Assembly (NCBI GenBank): GCA_016714645.1
Contig: JADKCI010000005.1
Location: 186,001-250,000 of the forward strand
Direction of reading: 5' to 3'
Length of the DNA: 64,000 nt
From: Chromatiaceae bacterium
GTDB taxonomy: Bacteria; Pseudomonadota; Gammaproteobacteria; Chromatiales; Chromatiaceae
Made by a program: the position numbers and the translations under genes. A model generated the notes under the pieces. It saw only the letters and a program-made list of their open reading frames with translations, was not told the origin of the DNA and did no database searches. The stretch's first letter is position 1. Each line of letters begins with the position of its first letter. Shown here in pieces: positions 16,728 through 23,843 of the stretch.

Positions 16728-18476
16728 TCAATAGACATCATGAATGGTGTTGTAAACATTGAACTTGCCGGTCGGGGTCACCAGGCGATCGTCCTTGATG
16801 ACCTTCTTGAGCTTCAGGGTCTTGTCGTCCACGACCACTAGGGCCGATTTCTTATCCTTGCCGTTCCAGACGGAGAACCACACCTCGTCGCCCGCCTTGT
16901 TGTACTCGGGCTGCACCACGCGCTTGGCCCCCTCGCCCAGATCCGCCCATTCGGCGATGGGCAGGACCGTGAAGGGGGCATCCAGCTTGTCGATATTGAA
17001 CACGGCAGCGCTCTGGCTCAACTTCTCAACCGAGTTGAGGGCCGTATCGACATACAGATTTTTGGATTTGGGGTGGGTCTTGATGAAGAGGGAACCACCG
17101 CCCTGCCCTTGCAGTTTGCGCACCACCTTCCAGGCCTGGTCCGGATGGCCCTTGGGATCCGTGCCAATCACGGAAATGGAGGCATCCCCCAAGTGGCTGG
17201 TCGCCCAGACCGGGCCAAATTGCGGATCGACAAAATTGGCGCCACGACCCGGATGAGGGATATCACCCACATTCACAATGGCCGCCAGTTTCTGATCCTT
17301 GGAGTCCACCACCGCGATCTTGTTGGACTTGTTGGCCGCCGTCATGAAGTAGCGCTTGGTGCCATCCCAGCCGCCATCATGCAGGAAGGGGGCGGCCTCG
17401 ATATCCGTGGTCTTGAGATTGTCGATATCCGAATAGTCCACCATCAGGACATGGCCGGTCTCCTTGACGTTGACGATAAATTCGGGGTGCTCGTGAGAGG
17501 CGACGATGGCCGCCACCCGGGGCTCCGGATGATATTCCTGGGTGTCCACCGTCATGCCGCGGGTGGAGACGATCTTGAGGGGCTCCAAGGTGTCGCCGTC
17601 CATGATGACGAACTGGGGCGGCCAATAGGTGCCTGCGACGGCGTACTTGTCCTCCATGCCGGGGAACTTGGAGGTCTCCACGGAACGCGCCTCCATGCCA
17701 ACCTTGATCTCGGCGACGGTCTCGGGCTTCTCCATCCAGAGGTCGATGAGGTTGATCTTGGCATCGCGGCCTATGACGAAGAGATAACGCCCGGAGGCCG
17801 ACAAGCGGGAGATATGGACCGCGTAACCGGTCTTGATGATGCTGACGATCTCCTTGCTGTCGCCGTCGATCAGGGCGATCTCGCCCGCGTCGCGGAGGGT
17901 GACGGAGAAGAGGTTATCCAGATTCAGCTTATTCATCTGCTTGGTGGGCCGCTTCTCGGGCTCAATCAGCACCTTCCAGGTCCCCTTCATATCTTGCAAG
18001 CCGAATTCGGGGGGCTGGGGTGGCTCATGCTGCAGGTAGCGGGCCATCAGATCGATCTTGGCCTCGGTGAAGTCACCTGAGGTCCCCCAGTTGGGCATGC
18101 CCGCGGGTGAACCGTAGGTGATCATCGCCTTGAGGTAATCGGTACCCAGGGCCCGGGTCATGTCGGTGGTCAGGGGCTTGCCGGTGGCACCCTTGCGCAG
18201 CACGCCGTGGCAGCCGGCACAGCGCTGGAAGAAGATCTCCTTCGCTTCCGCAAACTCGGCCTTGGTCATCTTGGGCCCTTCGCCGTCCATCAAGTCCTTC
18301 GTGGCCGCGGGATCCATGGCCCCGGGGGCGCCCTGGTAGGACATCTCGGGGCTTTTGGCGTCGGGGTGCGCGGGTTCGGTCGCGGCTAGGGCGTTACCCA
18401 CGGCAAACGCCATGGTGCTGACTAAAAACACCCCGGCGCGATGGCGCCCGATGGTCGTCAACAATTTCGAATTCAT
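16728..18476 (-). CDS. nirS: Cytochrome cd1 nitrite reductase
   Basis: The 582-aa protein is close to the usual NirS length. A signal peptide ends near NALA-A, heme c binds at CAGCH (86-90), and the d1 propeller fills the rest. The Y-A-V-H-I-S-R-L-S-A-S-G-R-Y stretch carries the heme d1 iron ligand His. The enzyme reduces nitrite to nitric oxide in the periplasm. Start 18476 is chosen for the signal peptide; the open frame reaches further upstream but would run through the promoter. An FNR/Dnr-type box (18564-18577) and a TAATCT -10 element (18536-18541) precede it. Confidence 0.95.
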   Translation of the reverse strand: MNSKLLTTIGRHRAGVFLVSTMAFAVGNALAATEPAHPDAKSPEMSYQGAPGAMDPAATKDLMDGEGPKMTKAEFAEAKEIFFQRCAGCHGVLRKGATGKPLTTDMTRALGTDYLKAMITYGSPAGMPNWGTSGDFTEAKIDLMARYLQHEPPQPPEFGLQDMKGTWKVLIEPEKRPTKQMNKLNLDNLFSVTLRDAGEIALIDGDSKEIVSIIKTGYAVHISRLSASGRYLFVIGRDAKINLIDLWMEKPETVAEIKVGMEARSVETSKFPGMEDKYAVAGTYWPPQFVIMDGDTLEPLKIVSTRGMTVDTQEYHPEPRVAAIVASHEHPEFIVNVKETGHVLMVDYSDIDNLKTTDIEAAPFLHDGGWDGTKRYFMTAANKSNKIAVVDSKDQKLAAIVNVGDIPHPGRGANFVDPQFGPVWATSHLGDASISVIGTDPKGHPDQAWKVVRKLQGQGGGSLFIKTHPKSKNLYVDTALNSVEKLSQSAAVFNIDKLDAPFTVLPIAEWADLGEGAKRVVQPEYNKAGDEVWFSVWNGKDKKSALVVVDDKTLKLKKVIKDDRLVTPTGKFNVYNTIHDVY

Positions 18477-18535
18477 GAAGTGCCTCTCCGCTTGGGTTTG
18501 ATGATCGTGGGCCGACCGAGTATCAGCCAGCACGG

Positions 18536-18577
18536 AGATTAAGTTTAGTTCAACCGCTTGCCCTTGACTTATGTCAA
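18536..18577 (-). promoter_or_regulatory. FNR/Dnr-type promoter of nirS
   Basis: TTGACTTATGTCAA at 18564-18577 is a perfect TTGAC-N4-GTCAA palindrome of the FNR/Dnr/NnrR class. On the minus strand a -10-like TAATCT (18536-18541) is centred 32 bp from it, the spacing of a class II FNR promoter (box near -41.5). Transcription would start near 18529. Confidence 0.75.
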
Positions 18578-18596
18578 GGGGCTCCGGCAAGCTGAA

Positions 18597-18637
18597 TTGA
18601 GGTGGATCAAGGCACCCCCGGGGGCGCCCTCTAAGCT
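18597..18637 (+). promoter_or_regulatory. FNR/Dnr-type promoter of DUF2189-norE-norF
   Basis: TTGAGGTGGATCAA at 18597-18610 matches TTGA-N6-TCAA, with an imperfect left half-site. TAAGCT (18632-18637) lies 31 bp away centre to centre, again class II spacing, now on the plus strand. It would serve the diverging DUF2189 gene. Confidence 0.6.
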
Positions 18638-18718
18638 GCGGAGCCAACATCACCCCCGCATGCCCTTCGCCAGCGATCAAATACCCGTCCGGATGCCAAC
18701 CAGAGCGACACCCTTCCC

Positions 18719-19477
18719 TTGAGTAACCTCTCCCCCGCCCCCTTTCATCTTGCCGATATACCCCCTGCGCTCGGCTCCGGGTGGCGCCACTTGCGCGCCA
18801 TGCCAGGACCCAGCCTGCTGCTGGGCTTCCTCCTGGCCCTCATCACCACCAGCCTCTTGCTGATCCCCTTCGCCGTCGGCGCCCCAGCCCTGGCGCTAAT
18901 CCTGGCGGGCGGCTTCTTCCTGATTGGCCCCCTCCTGCTGCCACCCTGGTTCGCCCTGCGCAAGTCGCGGGAGACGGGTCAACGGCCGAGCCTAGGCCTG
19001 GCGTGGCACGGTTACCAGGAAATGGACACGGGTTTCTGGGCCCTCGCCGGTGCCTGCTGCTTTCTCCTGCTCGTTTGGATCACGGACGCCGGCATCCTCT
19101 ATGCCTTTCTGGTTGGGGCTGGCACCGCGCTGGACGCGGGCGGCACCGGGTCTGTGGCCAAAATCGGGACTTTCCTCCGCTGGTCCAGCCTCATGGGGGC
19201 CTGCCTCGCGGCCGGCGTCCATCTCATCGCCGCCTTCGCCGTGCCCCTGCTCTACGAGGGCCGAGCCCAACCCATCCCCGCGATCCATGCCAGCGTGCGG
19301 GCCATGTTTTACAGCCCAGGGCCAGCCCTGGCTTGGGGCCTGACCATCATCCTGGGGCTCCTGGTCGGTATCCTGCTGCCACCCCTGCTGGCCCTGACTT
19401 TGCCAGTACTGGCCTACGCCCAATTCGACCTCTACCGCATCGTCTTTCCCCTACCGGATAATCTCCATGTCCGCTAG
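18719..19477 (+). CDS. DUF2189 multispanning membrane protein
   Basis: The 252-aa protein has about six membrane helices, with G-P-L-L-L-P-P-W-F-A-L-R-K-S and a late P-L-L-Y-E-G-R segment as in DUF2189. The family's function is not established, though relatives occur near denitrification genes. The start is uncertain: TTG 18719 gives the full N-terminus, while the next in-frame ATG (18799) would cut it. It overlaps the start of norE by 11 bp and lies behind an FNR-type promoter, so it is probably part of the nitrite/NO response. Confidence 0.75.
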   Translation: MSNLSPAPFHLADIPPALGSGWRHLRAMPGPSLLLGFLLALITTSLLLIPFAVGAPALALILAGGFFLIGPLLLPPWFALRKSRETGQRPSLGLAWHGYQEMDTGFWALAGACCFLLLVWITDAGILYAFLVGAGTALDAGGTGSVAKIGTFLRWSSLMGACLAAGVHLIAAFAVPLLYEGRAQPIPAIHASVRAMFYSPGPALAWGLTIILGLLVGILLPPLLALTLPVLAYAQFDLYRIVFPLPDNLHVR

Positions 19478-20081
19478 CCAGGACGTCTTGGTAATACCGT
19501 CGGCAATGACCTCCCCGGAATCCCGGGACACGGGTATTCCTGGCAACAAGGCCATCTGGGTCGGCATCTTTGCGGAGATGACTGAATTCGCCCTGATGTT
19601 TTTCGTCTATTTCATCGCCCGCGCCCATCACCCCGAGGCCTTTCACCAAGGCCCCGCCAAGCTGTGGACCCTGGCGGGCATCGTTAACACCCTGGTCATG
19701 CTGACCAGTAGTTTCATGGTCGCCAGCGCCCTCCATGCCATCCGCGCCGACCGGCGGCGCGCCTCTCTGACCTGGCTGGTCCTCGCCTTGGTGACCGCCC
19801 TAGGCTATCCCATCATGAAGGTCCTGGAGTTCCGCTGGAACCTGGCGCGGGGGCTGGACGGTGGCGGCGATGTCTTTCAACTGGCCTATTACTACCTGAC
19901 CTTTAATCACCTGGTGCATGTGAGCTGGGGCCTGATGGGCATGGCCTGGATTCTGGCCCGCCTCGCCACCGGCGCCTACTCGGCCAGCAACCATCGGGGC
20001 ATGGTGGCCTTCGCCAGCTATTGGCACGCCACCGACCTCATCTGGCTCATGATTTTCCCCCTCTTCTACGTCCTGCCCTGA
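19467..20081 (+). CDS. norE: NorE-type heme-copper oxidase subunit III-like protein, copy 1
   Basis: The 204-aa protein has five membrane helices and cytochrome oxidase subunit III family features: I-F-A-E-M-T-E-F-A-L near the N-terminus, F-N-H-L-V-H-V-S-W-G in the middle, and A-S-Y-W-H-A-T-D-L-I-W at the end. NorE supports NO reductase assembly or activity and is not catalytic. norF follows after 7 bp. A second norE (33270-33854) is present, and the two proteins are clearly divergent. Confidence 0.82.
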   Translation: MSASQDVLVIPSAMTSPESRDTGIPGNKAIWVGIFAEMTEFALMFFVYFIARAHHPEAFHQGPAKLWTLAGIVNTLVMLTSSFMVASALHAIRADRRRASLTWLVLALVTALGYPIMKVLEFRWNLARGLDGGGDVFQLAYYYLTFNHLVHVSWGLMGMAWILARLATGAYSASNHRGMVAFASYWHATDLIWLMIFPLFYVLP

Positions 20082-20088
20082 GGCGCCT

Positions 20089-20385
20089 ATGAACCCTTCC
20101 TTTCGCGCCCTGGTCCTGACCTGGCTGATCCTGGTCATCCTCACCCTGACGGGCGCCCGTCTTGGCGCGGGGGCAACCCCCGGCCTGGTGCTGACCCTGA
20201 TCGTGGCCACCCTCACGGCCCTCAAGGGCGGCATGGTCATCGAGGAATTTCTGGAAGTTAGCCAGGCCCGGCCAGCTATTCGTTACCCGGTGCGGCTCTT
20301 TGGGCTGCTGGTACCGACTTGTATGCTGTTGGTCCACCTCCATGGACCCGCCATCGCCCGGCTGACTAGTTTGACTGGGGGATAA
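20089..20385 (+). CDS. norF: NorF-type small membrane protein, copy 1
   Basis: The 98-aa protein has three membrane helices and the L-K-G-x-M-V-I-E-E-F motif typical of the NorF/cytochrome oxidase subunit IV-like family. It follows norE by 7 bp and pairs with it as an accessory of NO reductase. A paralogous pair lies at 33270-34138. Confidence 0.75.
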   Translation: MNPSFRALVLTWLILVILTLTGARLGAGATPGLVLTLIVATLTALKGGMVIEEFLEVSQARPAIRYPVRLFGLLVPTCMLLVHLHGPAIARLTSLTGG

Positions 20386-20477
20386 GGGGGCTGGGATCAC
20401 AAGGAGTGAGCTGTCGCGACTCCCATGCTAGGCTTATCCCGACTTATCAATCCATGACCCAGCCCAGGTGACCCCTT

Positions 20478-21107
20478 ATGCAACTTGTCAGTGCCAGCTT
20501 TAGCCAGGGTCAGGCTATTCCGGCCCAATACGCCTTTGCCCGGATCGCGCCCGATACCCATATCGCTCTCTCCGACAACATCAACCCCCATCTCGCCTGG
20601 ATGGACATCCCGGCGGGCACCCAATCCCTGGTGTTGATCTGCCATGACGCCAACGTCCCCAGCAGCGGTGAGGACGTCAATCAGGAGGGTAAGACCCTGC
20701 CCGTCTCACGGCCCCGGATCGATTTCTTTCATTGGGTGTTGCTGGATATCTCCCCTTCGACCACCGAGATCCCCGCAGGCAGTCACTGTCGCGGCGTGAC
20801 CCCCCGTGGCAAATCCGGGCCGGCTGCGCCCGATGGCCTGCGTCATGGTCTCAACGACTACACCGGTTGGTTCGCCGGGGACGCGGAGATGTCCGGCCCC
20901 TATTTCGGCTATGACGGTCCCTGCCCGCCCTGGAACGATGAGCGGCTGCATGATTACGTCTTCACCCTCTACGCCATCGATGTCCCCGCCCTAGAGATTA
21001 GTGGTGATTTCGACGGCCGCTCCGTGCGCCAGGCCCTGGAGGGCCATGTATTGGCCACGGCGACCCTGTCCGGCTTCTACAGCCTGAACCCCGCTGTCGG
21101 CGGCTGA
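20478..21107 (+). CDS. YbhB/YbcL-type PEBP family protein
   Basis: The 209-aa protein has phosphatidylethanolamine-binding protein features: P-H-L-A-W, D-x-D/N-x-P-like C-H-D-A-N-V-P, F-F-H-W-V-L-L-D-I and G-Y-x-G-P-C-P-P. There is no signal peptide. Bacterial YbhB/YbcL proteins have no firmly established function. An AGGTGA ribosome site lies just upstream. It has no clear tie to the denitrification genes around it. Confidence 0.88.
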   Translation: MQLVSASFSQGQAIPAQYAFARIAPDTHIALSDNINPHLAWMDIPAGTQSLVLICHDANVPSSGEDVNQEGKTLPVSRPRIDFFHWVLLDISPSTTEIPAGSHCRGVTPRGKSGPAAPDGLRHGLNDYTGWFAGDAEMSGPYFGYDGPCPPWNDERLHDYVFTLYAIDVPALEISGDFDGRSVRQALEGHVLATATLSGFYSLNPAVGG

Positions 21108-21126
21108 GCGACAAGTCCTTGGCGAC

Positions 21127-22935
21127 TTGCAAGCCCTGAGCGCCGATCATTTGGCCACAACACGGCCTTTTCTGGCCGCGGCCCTGGTGGGCGCCCTGGC
21201 GGGGCTGGTCGGGGCGGCATTCCATGCCCTGCTCGACCAGGCCGATCAGGGCCGCGACCTGCTGCACACCGCCCTGGAGGCGGCCCCGGTGCCGGGTTGG
21301 CTGGTCCTGATGGCCCTGGGGGCCCTGGTGCTGTGTGCCGCCCTGTGGCTGGTGCGCCGCTTCGCCCCGGAGACCGCCGGCAGCGGCGTTCAGGAGGTGG
21401 AGGCCATCCTCGCCGGTGAGCACGGCCTGCGCTGGCAAAGGGTGCTGCCGGTCAAGTTCGTCGCCGGAGCCCTGGCGCTCGGCTCCGGCCTGGTGCTGGG
21501 GCGTGAGGGGCCGACGGTCCACATGGGCGCCGCCCTGGGCCAACTGGCGACCGAGCGGCTGGGCCTGGATGCCCGGCAGGGCCGCACCCTCATCGCGGCC
21601 GGTGCAGCGGCGGGACTCGCCGCCGCCTTCAATGCCCCGCTGGCGGCCATCATCTTCGTCACCGAGGAACTGCGGGAGCACTTCGAATACAGCTTCGCCG
21701 CGCTGCAGTCGGTTATCCTGGCGTGCTGCCTGGCGGTGGTGGTCAGCGACGGCCTCCTGGGGCAGGGGCCGGCCCTGTCCTTGCCACCGCTGGGCCTGGC
21801 CCCGCTGTCCGCCCTCCCCCTCTTCGTGGTGCTCGGGGTCTTGGTCGGGGTCCTGGGGGTCCTGTTCAACGCCCTGCTCCTGGGGTCGCTGGGGCGGTTG
21901 CGGGCCCTGCGCGAGGGCCATGCCTACCTCACCACCAGCGCCCTGGGGATGGCCCTGGGTATCCTGGTCTGGAACGCGCCGGAGACCATGGGTGGCGGTG
22001 AGGGCCTGGTGGCCTCCCTGCTCCAGGGCCACCCCGACACCCGCTTCCTGCTGATCCTGCTAGCGGCGCGGGTGCTGACCACGGTGGGCAGCTATGGCGC
22101 CGGGCTGCCGGGCGGCATCTTCGCCCCCCTGCTCGCGCTGGGCACCCTGGTCGGGGTGACCTTCGATCACCTGCTGGCGGGGCTGGGCCTGAGTCCCGGC
22201 CTCTTCGCGGTGGCGGCCATGGGCGCCCTCTTTGCCGCCACGGTGCGCGCCCCCTTGACGGGGATCATCCTGGTGATCGAGCTCACCGGCGCCCTGGACC
22301 TGGGCTTGCCCATCATCCTCACCTGCCTCGCGGCCACCTTCACCGCCGAGGCCTTGGGCGGGCAACCGATCTACAGCCTGCTGCTCACCCAGGGGCACCA
22401 GCCGCCACCGCCACCACGCGCCCCCTGGCGCCGGGTCCTGGGCGCCGGCGGCATTCTGGTCGCGTTGCTGGGATTGGGTCGCCTGACGGCACCCGGGCCG
22501 GGCGAGATGCTGGATGGACCCCGGGGAGGGACGGCGGGTTCCGAGACCTTGTCCAACCGAGCCGCGGCGGCGCCTGGCACGGGTCTTGGTGTCGCACCTC
22601 CCGACCCGACGCCATCCCGCGACGAAACCCTCCCGCCCGAGCCAGGAGGTCGGGACCCAGGAGGCTTCGCGATCCAACTGCTGACCGTAGCCAACGACGC
22701 GGGCCTCGCCGCCTTCACGCAACGACACCAGGGGGTGGGACCTTTCCGCACCCTGCAAGGCCAGCATCGCGGCAAGGCGTGGGTTGCCCTCCTGGTGGGC
22801 GATTACGCGACCCAGACCGAGGCCGAGGCGGCCCTGGCCGCTCTCCCACGGGAGTTGCGCCGTCTGAAGCCGCTGGTGCGGCCCCTGGCGGCAAGCATTC
22901 GGCTGTTGCCGGTCCCAACCGAGACAAAGCCCTAG
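21127..22935 (+). CDS. CLC chloride channel/antiporter fused to a SPOR-like domain
   Basis: Residues 1-430 form a CLC transporter: G-S-G-V-Q-E, G-R-E-G-P-T-V-H-M-G (gating Glu), I-F-V-T-E-E-L-R (proton Glu position) and G-G-I-F-A-P. An extra hydrophobic segment (about 436-452) and a Pro-rich linker follow. Residues about 514-600 resemble a SPOR domain (F-A-I-Q-L-L, W-V-A-L-L-V-G-D-Y-A-T-Q-T-E-A-E-A-A-L). SPOR domains bind denuded peptidoglycan in the periplasm. I know of no standard CLC with this tail. The start is a TTG at 21127 with little space before it, so the exact N-terminus is uncertain. Confidence 0.85.
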   Translation: MQALSADHLATTRPFLAAALVGALAGLVGAAFHALLDQADQGRDLLHTALEAAPVPGWLVLMALGALVLCAALWLVRRFAPETAGSGVQEVEAILAGEHGLRWQRVLPVKFVAGALALGSGLVLGREGPTVHMGAALGQLATERLGLDARQGRTLIAAGAAAGLAAAFNAPLAAIIFVTEELREHFEYSFAALQSVILACCLAVVVSDGLLGQGPALSLPPLGLAPLSALPLFVVLGVLVGVLGVLFNALLLGSLGRLRALREGHAYLTTSALGMALGILVWNAPETMGGGEGLVASLLQGHPDTRFLLILLAARVLTTVGSYGAGLPGGIFAPLLALGTLVGVTFDHLLAGLGLSPGLFAVAAMGALFAATVRAPLTGIILVIELTGALDLGLPIILTCLAATFTAEALGGQPIYSLLLTQGHQPPPPPRAPWRRVLGAGGILVALLGLGRLTAPGPGEMLDGPRGGTAGSETLSNRAAAAPGTGLGVAPPDPTPSRDETLPPEPGGRDPGGFAIQLLTVANDAGLAAFTQRHQGVGPFRTLQGQHRGKAWVALLVGDYATQTEAEAALAALPRELRRLKPLVRPLAASIRLLPVPTETKP

Positions 22936-23116
22936 CCACCCTGCTTAATCGGGACGGCTGGACGCGAGGCATGAGAATAGGAGTCTGGAAAGACAGATCG
23001 CTTAGCCCGAGTCGAGGTGGGCCAGCCGACCCGAAGAGGTGGCGTCAGAGAAAGGTACTTGCTACCGCTAAGATGCTGACCACCCTCCCCCGACGCCGAA
23101 AGGGACCCAGGGTGAA

Positions 23117-23134
23117 ACGCACCTCCCTGTGCGT
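23117..23134 (-). terminator. Hairpin after sulfur globule gene
   Basis: ACGCAC/GTGCGT with a six-base loop lies 16 bp past the stop of the minus-strand gene at 23150. On that strand it is followed by a short TTTC run, so it is at best a weak intrinsic terminator. Confidence 0.35.
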
Positions 23135-23149
23135 GAGAATGTCGGCTCC

Positions 23150-23524
23150 TTACTTGGTGGGGGCGGCCGGCGCGGCGGGCGCGACCGGGGGAGCGGGCGG
23201 GGCACCGTAGGGGGCGCCATAAGGAGCCCCATAAGGCGCATAGCCGTAGGGGGCGCCGTAGCCGTAAGGGCCGTAACCATTGGAGTAGCTGTCGTAGTAG
23301 CGGCTGTTGCCGCGACCATAGCCGCGTCCACCACCGCCCATACTCATGCTGAAGTCCCCGTAGCCGTCGCCATTGCCGAACATGTCGTTCATCATGTTGT
23401 TGTTGCCCCAGCCATCGTTGCCGTAGCCGTTGTTACCCCAGGGACCACCGCCCCAGAAGGCGGAAGCAGAAGCGGAAACACCCAGCAGGGCAGCGATCGC
23501 GGCGGCAGTAGCAAGCTTTTTCAT
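23150..23524 (-). CDS. Sulfur globule envelope protein
   Basis: The 124-aa protein has a clear signal peptide (MKKLATAAAIAALLG, cleaved near ASA-F). The mature part is very rich in Gly, Asn, Tyr and Pro (W-G-G-G-P-W-G-N-N-G-Y-G-N, F-G-N-G-D-G-Y-G-D, repeated A-P-Y-G). This matches the small structural proteins that coat periplasmic sulfur globules in Chromatiaceae. Start 23524 is chosen for the signal peptide; the longer open frame is not needed. A near-consensus sigma70 promoter lies upstream, fitting a highly expressed structural protein. It is the strongest clue to the host lineage. Confidence 0.85.
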   Translation of the reverse strand: MKKLATAAAIAALLGVSASASAFWGGGPWGNNGYGNDGWGNNNMMNDMFGNGDGYGDFSMSMGGGGRGYGRGNSRYYDSYSNGYGPYGYGAPYGYAPYGAPYGAPYGAPPAPPVAPAAPAAPTK

Positions 23525-23603
23525 GTGATTTTCTCTCTCGTTGGTTTTTAGTTGGCAGCAAGGGCGGCGTCTTGGTTGTGCGGTGCGCCGTCCATGGGGT
23601 AGT

Positions 23604-23632
23604 AGAATATTAGAACATTCTGATATTGTCAA
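23604..23632 (-). promoter_or_regulatory. Sigma70-like promoter of sulfur globule gene
   Basis: On the minus strand, TTGACA (23627-23632) is followed by a 17-bp spacer and TATTCT (23604-23609). The region is strikingly AT-rich within GC-rich surroundings. Transcription would begin near 23597, leaving a leader of about 73 bases. Confidence 0.75.
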
Positions 23633-23843
23633 ACGCTTTTTTCAGGCACGAGCCTCGGCACGACGGCCGCACGGCGCGCTCGCGGCACCCCCACGCTATC
23701 GGGACGCGAACGGAATTTCATACCTCCGATATGACTCAGGCTGGAGACGACGTCGTTGGTCGCCGGATGGACAAAACCGAAGCTCTTCGCGAAGGTCACT
23801 GCCGCTTGCTTCAGTGCCACGAGGAAGGCCGCGTTTCGGAGTC

